Part shown: piece after piece, positions 12,701 to 22,511 of the stretch
Layout: every line of letters starts with the position of its first letter
Numbering within the stretch: the first letter of the stretch is position 1
Notes under the pieces: generated by a model
Databases searched by the model: none
Told to the model about the DNA's origin: nothing
What the model saw: only the letters and a program-made list of their open reading frames with translations
Assembly: GCF_001642475.1 (NCBI RefSeq)
Contig: NW_019173932.1
Location: forward strand, 496,001 to 560,000
DNA from: Fonsecaea monophora
Taxonomy: Eukaryota > Ascomycota > Eurotiomycetes > Chaetothyriales > Herpotrichiellaceae
Direction: 5' to 3'
DNA length: 64,000 nt
Position numbers and translations under genes: made by a program

Positions 12701-13748
12701 GAGAGATTCCCACCGCAAGTATGTATGAGGGTAAGCCTTAGTTCCAAGACATCCGCATCTTCACCCTGCGTTTCAGGTTCATTTGCAAGCTGGCAGCCCC
12801 TTCTGAGCCATTGCGCAGCGACAGTGTATTTTTTCTGACTGAGCTGATCATTGCCGATCTCGTAGCATAGGTCAAGTGCTTGTCCAATGCGAGCGGAATC
12901 CAACTCGGATTTGGATGCCTCGAATTGGCTGTAAAAATGTTCGGCTAGCTCTGTTCGTCCTTGTTTCCACGCCTGTTTCTTTAGTTCATGCCCGCCAAAC
13001 GGCTGCAGTGTACACAGACCAATGTGATGCGCATCAACAAGTACTGTGCAGTCAAATTTCCATTTACTTTTTCGATATCGAGGTCATCATGACTGGCTCT
13101 TTGAAGGAGATCTTCCGATTTGACAGCCAGCTGTTCAATGACCTTGGAGGCGAGGTCAACCAGGCCAGCTTCTACCGAAAGGATGATTGTCAGGCAAAGT
13201 GATACCAACAGCCCAGAGTACCCTACCAAGACAGCTTCTGCTAGCCCTGAGTGCGATTTGAAATAGTCGATGTTGGCCTGTAGTTGAGTAAGTTGAATTC
13301 CGAGTCTGGGACAGTAATGTGTGCACTCTTCCATTTCGAACCCGCTGAACTTTCGAGGAGGAGATACGAGAAGACTCGGACTGGGGCATCGGTCAGATGT
13401 GGACACCTGGGAGGTTGATGATAATCACCCCTAGCCAGGTTGACGGGCGGCTGCGGACATCCTTCGCCCCGACTCAGTCTGCAGCATGTGTTCCAGAGAG
13501 CAACACCTCTGCGATCGAACTCTGTCCGCTGGCTTGGAGTAAGCGCTTTGCGTGGGAGAGGGAGGGCTTCCAAGTAAATTGAGAGGTCAGGAAATTCTTC
13601 AGCCGGTAGGGTCACTCCTTGGTTGACGACGGTTTCTTCAAGGTGGGAGGTGAATTCTAATTCATCATCAGTCAGTTTCCCTAGCAAGACTGATGGCGAA
13701 CACACCAAGAATGGATCCGGCCGTACTCCCTTGCTCCTTTGGCAACAT
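9761..13748 (-). CDS. SPO22/ZIP4-type meiotic TPR protein
   Basis: Sixteen exons: 13748-13706, 13656-13327, 13277-13227, 13171-13020, 12972-12714, 12666-12590, 12537-12450, 12398-12347, 12297-12262, 12217-11989, 11942-11815, 11759-11614, 11561-11381, 11331-11215, 11159-11027 and 10966-9761. Total 3228 nt, 1075 aa. The helical TPR-like text matches the SPO22/ZIP4 family in order: FDRRGVALWNTCCRLSR, RLFQIALRASRSCLEAG, LDLCYEIGNDQLSQKKY, LSAEATHGALI, LFWKRIEHTFDHG, HPLSRYLRYCLALRRGD, RWFEKTSYNTAVQYLQ and, near the end, YPPEELEWLAVTLFNLAIDL. In yeast and plants Zip4 is a ZMM scaffold for synaptonemal-complex assembly and class I crossovers. The start is uncertain: the frame is open upstream of 13748 to a stop, so an earlier exon is possible. 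The C-terminal 80 residues are low-complexity (Ser, Lys/Asn/His). Expected to be expressed in meiosis. Confidence 0.85.
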
Positions 13749-13975
13749 TTGAGAGATCTGGACCGCCTGTAAGAAGCGTCGAATATACACCCGTGGAAAG
13801 TCAATGGGCTTTCAGTCATGAGAGGGAAGAAGAGTGTGGCTGACACGTGATTTCATCACCCGCAGTCTTCACAAGGCCTGCTATTAACCATGGTGTGGTG
13901 TACTTGGAAGATACTCAAACATCGTAACATTGCATCATCTGAGGCTGCTATACACTAAAACAGAGGTCCTGTACT

Positions 13976-15946
13976 TCAACGTTTCCCAGGACTCATGGGC
14001 AAGAAATTGCCCACAATCAGCGAGGGTCTGTGTTGAATGTCTTAGCGAGAGGGAAAAGCTACCAGGGTGGCGAGACTTACATATTGTGATTATCTCTTCG
14101 AATGGTGAAGGAGAAACAGCAGTGAATGTCCACGACGTCAGCACCTGCCGTGGGACAGCGTAGTGTACAGCTGGTGAGCATAGCCTTTTGCTGCTGGTCG
14201 AAGCAAATGGCACAGAACTTCTCCCAGTAGCTGACCAGCTGGTCTTCGACGATGATCTCGTGGATGGCAAGCTTTCCCTGTATGCTACTATCAGTTCGTA
14301 GTCACAGCCGACCGATGGATCTCTCACTTACATCACGAAGTGATTCGATGGGTACCTGAATCAACTCTGCCATCTCCTTATTTCCTCTGAAAATTTCACC
14401 CGTCCTTCTCCAACAGCAGGCTGGAATGGCCATGCTAGCGAAAATTCTGTCGTACTCCATCAAACTCCTTTCAAACCACATCTCCACCAGAACCAATTCA
14501 ATATCTGTCAAGCTCTGCATTCTCTCTCTAAATTTCGGCCGGAACTGGTCCAATTGCATCAAGATCTTGTGACGCGAATGTGGCTTCATGTTCTTTTCCA
14601 TGTACTTGTTGAGCCGGGCATATCCATTCACGTAATTGAAAGGTCTTAACATTCCTGCATCGTATTTTGCTTTGAGTAACTTTTGCATGCGCTCCTCCGG
14701 AGGTTCAGCGCCCGTCGGATCGGCAGCCATCATGTAATACTTTTCTCGCGCTTTGTCCGATGCTGGCTTTACACTCGACGGCCTAGATATCAGCGCTGCT
14801 TGAGCTGCGTTGTTCTGAGTGGTTGCATGGACGCTGTTGACGTGCTCCTGCGAAAGGATTGGTTCGACTCCGGAGGTCGGGAAAGAAGAAGCTGCCATCG
14901 AGTTCATGAACGAAGGATCATTGAAGGGACCCTGGAATTCATCAGTGGAATACATTCCGGTCTCTTCAAATAGGCTGTTGCTGAGGAAGTCGTTTAGCAG
15001 GTTGAATTCATCAGTGACCTCGTTTGCGTTGAACATATAGTTGGGATGAAAGGCCTGCATATCATGAAATCGATTTTGGACTCCGGTCCATGGATCATTA
15101 TAACTGAAGTCTGCACGGCATTAGGGACCACCGCTTTCCCCTCAAAGATTGAGACACACTTACGGGGGTGAGCATTACCATTGATACCAGCGTTTGGTGC
15201 AGCTGCGCTCGGATTAGAGACGGCCATGGTGTCATTTGTGGATGGTCTCAGTCCAATATTGTCCTCCTGCAGTAGATTAGGAGCAGAGTCGTCCATCAAT
15301 GCGGGACCTGGTAAGCTTGGAGCCGTAGGAAAATCATCCCGTGGAGGAGACTGCTCGTCCGGCGCAGCAGTGTCTGAGTCGGTCTTGGACTTTTTGTGAT
15401 AGCCATGTCCCTCTCTTGGTTCATCATGACACAGGTGGCCGATGTTTCTCTTGATGCAGCGTTTACAAGGTCGATCCTGAGACACAGTTCCCCAATGGGA
15501 GGGTTGCGTTAGCCAAACAGGACTTGAGTGGATGGTGTTGAGCTCGACATTGAGCGCCAGGGAGTCGTACAGAATCGCAAGTCATATGCTGTGTATCCCA
15601 CCAAAAACAAGCAGTCAGCCCATACTATGTCTTGCCATGTCCTCAAATCTCGGTACTTCCGCGTCTCAGAGGTCAAAGGAGCTTACCGAACGGCGACAAT
15701 ATACGCATGCTGAAGAAAGGTGTCAGTGTGAGCCATCGCTAAAACTACATGGAGCGTGTACAGACCATGGTTCACCTTGCGCTTCTTCTTTGGCTGATCG
15801 GTGGAAGGCGAGGTCTGGTTCGACTTGCGGGGCGCAGTTGGCGAAGTGGCTTCGTGTACTCTGTTGTTTGGCAGCGAACCCCGATTGTCGAAGGAGTTGT
15901 TCATGTCACTGCCTGCACGGTCAGGCTCATCTGCGAGATCTGACAT
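13976..15946 (-). CDS. acuM: Zn2Cys6 gluconeogenesis regulator, AcuM/Rds2 type
   Basis: Seven exons: 15946-15766, 15709-15687, 15588-15571, 15476-15164, 15110-14332, 14277-14081 and 14027-13976; 520 aa. The binuclear zinc cluster has C62, C65, C72, C78, C81 and C90 (ACVYCRRSHMTCDSDRPCKR, then CIKRNIGHLC) and is preceded by the basic stretch PKKKRKVNH. The C-terminal half holds EERMQKLLKAKYDAGMLRPF, NKYMEKNMKPHSRHKIL and FRPKFRERMQSLTDIELV, then a PAS-like part with CCWRRTGEIFRGNKEMAELI and IIVEDQLVSYWEKFCAI. This matches AcuM (relative of yeast Rds2) rather than AcuK/Ert1, whose cluster reads differently. AcuM with AcuK activates PEP carboxykinase and fructose-bisphosphatase genes in Aspergillus nidulans, and AcuM affects iron acquisition in A. 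fumigatus. The SPO22-like gene starts 227 bp downstream on the same strand. Confidence 0.9.
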
Positions 15947-16866
15947 TTGCCGACAAGTTGTAAATCGGACGGTGGTTTAAGGATCGAACAAGAGAGCGTG
16001 GGCAAAGCTGCGTGCAACCCGATCGCAAAGACTCATGGTCTGCAAGAAGCGGCGCAGAATATCTTTACGTGAAACTGTACAGAGACACCAAGCACAAGAT
16101 CAACCAAAAATCGAAGAGCAGAGGAAATCTGCAGGCGAAACCGTTGGTAGAAAGTAAGAGCCTCGGGCCCCAGCTCACCAGGTACAACATAATAAGTGTT
16201 CCAGGCCGGTGCCGGAAGGCTGGGCCTTGGAGTTGGATTCCCGTCGTGGGAGCCTGCGGCGAGACGGAAACCCCGCAATCGCTTTGACGGACCCGAGCGC
16301 AAAATAAGTCGCACAGTCTGACAATAAATAATGAGGAGCCATTCACTATTGACTCAATGATAACCACCATTAGGCATCATGGTACCCTTATCCTCATTAA
16401 TTTAGAGGGCATCTACTTTCTGTCAGACTGCCATTATTCTTTTATTCCAAAAGCTCGACAGGAAGCACGGGTGAGTGGAGCCGTGCATGCTTCCTGCAGC
16501 CCACGGACTGTGCCTGAGCCAGACGGGTGGTTCTCGGCCTCCAGATTGGGAGCTATGTATGGAGTAATTATGGGCTTTTGCCTTTTATTATTTGGGTATC
16601 GTACGGATTAACGATAGAGAGAGCATCGTTGCAGTGCTCTTACGTCGAAATGGTGGTAAACTCCCCCTGAACTAGTTTTACAGATGGTTTCTTTTTTTCT
16701 CGTCTCCTGCCCTTAGTAAAATATAAAGACCTGAGACTACCCCTCGAAAGTGAGACTGGAAAGGAGCAGACATTAATGCACCGGGTAGACATGTTGATCG
16801 TAAACGTCGTCAAAGTTGAACCGTCAAAACGTCATTGTTTGGTGGAAAACAGCGAAGATGGGCCGG
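15947..16866. other. AcuM promoter region and BTB gene 3' flank
   Basis: About 0.9 kb, upstream of acuM and downstream of the BTB gene (whose stop is at 16867, minus strand), so the two genes are not co-directional here by promoter. No ORF or RNA gene is supported. Confidence 0.5.
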
Positions 16867-17724
16867 TTAAACGTTGACGCTGGGGCGCGCCCTCTTCCTG
16901 CCTTTGGTGCCTCCCGGAGTGCCCTCCTCTTCTCGCTCTCTCGCTCTCTTCTCCCGCTGATCCAGCACCAGATTCAGAACGTCAAAGCCAAACTGTGGGT
17001 ACTCCAGACACATTGCCTTGAATTCGTACTCGGCTTCGTGGCGCAAAACGTGTGACCGGGTGGCCCAGAACGCAGCAACAGGCCTGCGGATGGTGACATC
17101 GTCCGAAGGTGTGTTGCCATACACATAACGTGCGTATGCGATCTCCCCCACAGCGGTCGAGTTGATACGATGTATCTTTGAATGCGCTAGTGTCTTGAGG
17201 TCAGGCAACCCAAGCTTCTGAGCCAGCGTGTAGACGCGCGCATGTTTGAGAAGCTGTTCGCCGGTGTTGTCAACGGGCGGGACTGAAGGGTCAGGTTCCA
17301 GGCCGTCAGGCGAGTCTGCAAGGCGTCGAGGGAAGTATTCGCCGGTATATTGATATTGGAGGAAACAACCCACTGCATCTAGCGACTCATCAGGCAGCTC
17401 GACTATGAGAGAGTCGTCGTCAAGACTCGAGAGTATCTCGCTGAAATAAGGCGACTTTTGGAGGATGGCTTTGTGGGCAGTCAAGGTAGTCTCCTCATTG
17501 CCGGTGCCCACAATCAGATGGACGATAGGTGACTTGAGGTACTCGAGAAACATGGTTTGAGGATTGGTGGTATTGCCATTGGCGATCTGCGTGTCATTGC
17601 CTGCGTCTTCCCCTCGCCCGGCGGCCTTGTCATCTTCCACCTCTTGTGTCTCTTCCATGGCCTCCATCTCCACGTCAGCTGCGCCTGACTCGCCTATCTG
17701 TGGGGTTTCTTCACCATCGGCCAT
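16867..17724 (-). CDS. BTB/POZ domain protein
   Basis: Single exon, 285 aa, starting at ATG 17724. Residues 1-55 are acidic (EMEAMEETQEVEDDKAAGRG). A BTB/POZ fold spans about 64-131: SPIVHLIVGTGNEETTLTAH, HKAILQKSPYFSEIL, then DAVGCFLQYQYTGEYFP. The helical part after it (LLKHARVYTLAQKLGLPDLK, AYARYVYGNTP) fits the usual BTB extension of fungal proteins. The C-terminus is basic (TKGRKRARPSVNV) and could be a nuclear signal. There are no Kelch, MATH or ankyrin repeats, so it belongs to the small stand-alone BTB class common in moulds. BTB domains dimerise or bind Cul3; partner and role here are unknown. Confidence 0.9.
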   Translation of the reverse strand: MADGEETPQIGESGAADVEMEAMEETQEVEDDKAAGRGEDAGNDTQIANGNTTNPQTMFLEYLKSPIVHLIVGTGNEETTLTAHKAILQKSPYFSEILSSLDDDSLIVELPDESLDAVGCFLQYQYTGEYFPRRLADSPDGLEPDPSVPPVDNTGEQLLKHARVYTLAQKLGLPDLKTLAHSKIHRINSTAVGEIAYARYVYGNTPSDDVTIRRPVAAFWATRSHVLRHEAEYEFKAMCLEYPQFGFDVLNLVLDQREKRAREREEEGTPGGTKGRKRARPSVNV

Positions 17725-20680
17725 AATGTTTGCGATCGGAAGGAATTGGATAAGTTTTTTGCGGAACCGGCGTACTTAGGAAGCTGTGTGGAACGCACCA
17801 ATCATAGACCAGTTAGCATGTTAAATGTGACGGAATTAAGGAGCGAGAAGTGAAAAAGATGCAAAACGAATGAACAAAAGGATGGTGTTGAGCATGGTGG
17901 AGGAGGAGGAGGCTGGGAGACGAAAAGGTCGTGGAGTTTCTTACTCCATGGGGTCTTTGAACCACAGCTGCAGAGAGTCGCAGTCAAATCTGTGCGCCTG
18001 GACGGCCGACCACTCTGTTCCATTTAGTAGGCGGCGAGTTTTTTGGGACAATTATCTTGCTATGGGATAATCCTCTCGACCACTTCAGCCAGCTTTGTTC
18101 TTTTCGGGTTGTCGTCAGGCTGCCCAAAAGTGACCTAGAGAATGCCATCTGGCCATGGTGAATCACGTGATTCAGATACTCACTGAGACCTGGCACTGTG
18201 CTTAGGGAATGTCCTATGTCAATGGTATAGGAATTTAAAAAAAAACCAGCAGGGTGTGCGGCACCTGGACAATAAATGCGTCTCAGTACAAAGAAGAGCA
18301 CAACTGTGATCCCACATAAGCGAACAATTCCTGGTGGAGGATGACCAAGGCAGAGCCGCAACGAGCACTCGATACTACGTACTCTGTATGGAGTACAAGG
18401 GGACAAGTCTGTGCTCTGAAGTCCATCTATCAATGACATAGAAAACACCCATGGCCCTATAGAAATCAAGGATATTGGGTCTGAGTAGTAAGTGTCCATG
18501 TCTGTCGCTGAAACCCAATTTCCAGTAGTGTGTGGAGAGAGGGAGCAAAGCCATGCCTTTTTGAACATTTGGGCGTCAAAAGTCCTATGATGCAAATTAG
18601 GTGAAGACTCAAGATGGACGTTGGAAGAATTGTTTGCTAGTTCAAGCAGGGGATGTAATAAAAATCAAGGGGGCCCATCGACTTGATGGAGGCTTCACGT
18701 GGTTGATAATGATCGTTTTCCACAGTCTAAGACATTCTGGACTCGAGAAAGACACTGATTGGACAGAGGGGGCAAAGAAATGCGGGGAGCAAAAAGGGTC
18801 CAGAACAAACTTGCTCGAGGCCAAGGCTACGTGCGACGTGCGAGGCTGACCGATCAACAACTCCATGGCTCAGATTACCTCCGTGCCTCGTCAACGAATG
18901 CACAAAAACCTATTTTAGTACCGGGCGCCCGAGTCCTGGCAACACAAAGTACTTGCTAGGTACGAGTATGCCAGGAACTTCATCAATCGGTGTCTTGGTC
19001 GCTCGTCGGCCTCCGTGCAGCGTTGTGACCAGGCGTCCAATTTGTGATATTTTGGTTGATGGCAGAGCTCAAAGCAGTAAATCCCTTCCCCTCTGTCCTT
19101 TTTTTCTCTCGTGGCACAGTCCTTCCAATTTCCGTACCCCGTATTCTTTGACTTTGCACTTGTGAGACTGAGTTGGGCAAACGAAAGTCCGACCAAATAC
19201 AACCAATGGCGGATCTTATCAAAGCAGATCGAAGGGGGATTAATGAACTGAAGGGGGAACTCAGGCGACCGAATAGAGTTGGGGGTCTGCATTTGGGGGA
19301 ACAAGGGTCGCGTATAAGGGGTACGAGTTATGTTTAGGGGTCACGGGGCCGAGGAGCGTTTGATTGGGGGGCCTTCTCCCCTCGCACGGCCACCACTCGT
19401 TAGCCTTGCCCTTGCCTTGCCCACAGGGAAAATGATAGTTGATTAGTGTCCTGCAGCCGTGCATAGGCGAGTCAACCCGTGCCCCCCAGTGGCCCTCCCA
19501 AAAGAACCCCTAAGCGACCCCTTGCCCTTTTCAGGCACTTTCTGCCCAAGCTCAATATTCCAAGCTCACCAAGTCACCTTTGGGCACCTGGAGATACCGA
19601 CCAAGGCGATGATCGGGGAATCCGGCGCCATCCAATAATGCCAACGATAATTCCCGAAGCCACGAAATTAAGTACCTATGTAACAGTGTCTTATCATGGA
19701 CGTTGCTTACTACTGGGACAAGCATCCAACGAGGTCGGAGATTTTGTACACCGCCTACACTTGTCCATAAGTGGCAAACAATGGCGTGATCGAACTCTAG
19801 GATGTTGTCATTTCAGTCAAGCCGCTTGAGAGGATCTCAATGATGCCTTCGCACGTTAATATTATGTTATTCTCGCCTTTGTAACCGCGGAGCCTCTCCA
19901 TCTTCGATTCACTTCGTCATCCTGTTATATACACTTTGGGGTTTCTTCCATCATGGGGAATTTTTTTGCCTCCCTGAACCCCTTCTTACCCGAATTCCCG
20001 GTCTGTGTGTCCTTTTCCCAAGACTTTTTGATAGATGCTGCATCCCTCGGAAAAGAGGGAGGCTGACTGCGACATGGCAAACGCCTCTCTGTCAGCCCTC
20101 TCTCTGGCTCTCTGAGCAATCACACAGACTGACGGCCTTACCGCCTTACAATCCACGGTCCATGGTCCACGGATGCTAGTTCACGTCGGCCAGATTGAAT
20201 GAATATCATCGTCCCCACATACGCCATACCGGGATCAGTAAACCTTGTGGGTAACTGCAGCCTGCAGCTCCAAATTCTTTTTCGAAACCACAGCCGTTCG
20301 GTGCCAGTCGCTCCGTATTCACTTTGTTTTTCCCTCGCGTTTTGCTCGCGACCTCCCCTTTGGGTCAGTACCATTTTTCTTTCCTTTGCATCTTTGACCC
20401 AACTCTGGTCCTCCCCTGCTCTGGGTTCCTTCTGTCATTCCTTCCAATTCCTTGTTTCGGGAAACTGACCTTGTGACCCTCACTCTTCCTCCTCCTCCAC
20501 CCCAGGAAATCTCACCCTAACCCCCTCGTTCTCATAATTCTATAACTATCCACTTCCCGCCCTTACACATTTTTCACATTTCACTCTCTTTTTCCATCCG
20601 GGCAACGAGCATTCAGGCAGACAAAAACCCAGGTTCTCTGCTGCATTCTTGAACAACAAAGTATTGAAGTCACTGCGATC
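17725..20680. other. Long divergent intergenic region
   Basis: About 3 kb between the BTB gene (minus) and choline sulfatase (plus). The longest frame (17984-18595, minus, 203 codons) has no family-like text. The last 0.4 kb before 20681 is strongly C/T-rich, a typical promoter or leader. A palindromic GTACTC-type element lies at 18373-18397. Confidence 0.55.
18373..18397. repeat. Imperfect palindrome of GTACTC type
   Basis: TACGTACTCTGTATGGAGTA is an imperfect inverted repeat. Similar GAGTAC-rich short elements recur near 48890-48905 in this window. Such motifs are scattered in Eurotiomycete noncoding DNA; no function can be assigned. Confidence 0.4.
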
Positions 20681-22511
20681 ATGGGTTCCTTCAATCCTTT
20701 CCCTCAATCCCCTCCAGTGTCGCCTCCCAATGGCTACCAAGGCGTCGAAGGCTTCTCGACGCCTCTGTTTCCGGCCAAGCCGAATATCCTCTTCATCATG
20801 GCCGACCAGCTTGCTGCTCCGTTGTTGAAGATGCACAATCCAAAGTCCCAGATCAAGACTCCGAATCTCGACAAGTTGGCGGAACGCTCGGTGGTTTTTG
20901 ACTCGGCGTATTGCAATTCCCCGCTGTGTGCGCCGTCTCGCATGTGTTTGATCAGCGGTCAACTTCCTTCTAAGATTGGTTCGTACGACAATGCCTGCTC
21001 CATTCCCTCTGAGACGCCGACCTACGCACACTATCTGCGAGCTGCTGGCTACGAGACCACTTTGGCCGGCAAGATGCATTTCATCGGAGATCAGCTCCAT
21101 GGCTACGAAAACCGCTTGACTGCCGACATCTACCCTGGTGATTTCGGCTGGGCGGTGAATTGGGATGACCCAGGCCGAAGACTCGAGTGGTACCACAACA
21201 GCAGCTCTATCTTGCAAGCTGGGCCGTGTGTGAGGACCAATCAGCTGGACTACGATGAGGAGGTCCTGTATAAGTCGAAACAATATCTTTATGATTATGC
21301 CAGGTCCCCCCCTGGGAAACGACCATTCGCCCTGACAGTTTCCTTCACCCATCCTCATGATCCGTACGCTATCGAGGAAAAGTATTGGGATTTGTATGAA
21401 GGTGTCGACATCGATCTGCCCAATGTGTCCATCTCTGAGGAAGACCAAGATCCACACAGTCGACGCTTGATGCATGTCTGCGAGATTGAGGGCCACAAAT
21501 TCACAGACGAGCAGATCAAGCGGGCTCGCCGGGCATATTATGGTGCCGTGAGTTACGTTGATGACTGTATTGGCCAACTGCTTGACGTTTTGACCAAGTG
21601 CGGCATGGAGGACAACACCAGTAAGCAGCGAGCTCCGTCCACAATTGCAAAAGTGGTCCACTGACTGACATCAAAATAGTTATCATGTTTTCTGGTGACC
21701 ACGGAGACATGCTGGGCGAAAGAAGCCTCTGGTACAAGAGTGAGTTCGCGTCCTGGTTCTGGCGATTAGGCTTTGTCCGAGATAGCTAACAGACTCTGAA
21801 GTGTCGTACTTCGAGAATTCCGTCCGGGTACCTATGTTGATCAGCCATCCGAAGCAGTTCCGTCCTCACCGCGTGTCACAAAATGTCTCGACTCTGGATC
21901 TCATGCCAACACTCGTGGACTTGATTGGATCCAAGCTGGTTCCCGGATTGCCCATGGATGGTCTGTCCCTGTTACCTCACCTCTACGGTGGTGACGGTGG
22001 CCATGATACGGTCTTCGCCGAGTATATGGGCGAGGGAACTGTAGCGCCCCTGATGATGATCCGAAGAGGCGCCTGGAAGTACATCACATGTCCAGTTGAT
22101 CCACCTCAGCTATACAACCTCCGAAACGACCCGCTGGAAGTGACCAACCTTGCCACTAGTCAAGACCCAGAAACGCAGGCTGTCTTCAAGGCTTTCGAAG
22201 CAGAAGCCAGTAAAAAATGGGACTTCAAGAAGATCACCGAGGACGTCCTCAGGTGTCAGCGCCAACGTCGACTAGTTTGGTCCGCCTTGACTCAAGGTCG
22301 CTTTGAAAGCTGGGATTGGAATCCCATCGACGATGGGCGCGTCAAGTACATCCGTTCTCAAACCCCCTTGGATGAGCTCGAGCGGCGAGCTCGGTATCCC
22401 ATGCACTCAACCGTACCGGCCCAAATTTCCATCAACAACAAGGCTGAAGTGGTCTGCCTCCAACCGAAGAGGCTGACCGAAATTGCCAGCGAAGCTGTCC
22501 ACTATCGCTGA
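20681..22511 (+). CDS. Choline sulfatase
   Basis: Three exons, 20681-21620, 21680-21739 and 21802-22511; 569 aa. It is a type I sulfatase that hydrolyses choline-O-sulfate to choline and sulfate, so fungi can use this stored osmolyte as a sulfur and choline source. The N-terminal metal-binding strand is PNILFIMADQL (Asp42). The sulfatase signature CAPSR gives Cys83 as the residue oxidised to formylglycine. Further active-site text is LAGKMHFIGDQLHGYENR, SFTHPHDPY and FSGDHGDMLGERSLWYK. The Cx-terminal ESWDWNPIDDGRVKYIRSQ is typical of choline sulfatases rather than arylsulfatases. Length fits fungal relatives. No signal peptide is visible, so it is probably cytosolic. No transporter or sulfur-assimilation gene lies next to it. 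The long C/T-rich upstream region is probably its promoter; sulfur control is likely from the family but not shown here. Confidence 0.93.

Noticed and set aside
17984..18595. 203-codon minus-strand frame in an intergenic gap
   Set aside because: Mixed composition, no domain-like text, no supporting exon structure.
20546..21661. 371-codon antisense frame over choline sulfatase
   Set aside because: It mirrors the coding strand of a clear sulfatase and has no family text of its own.
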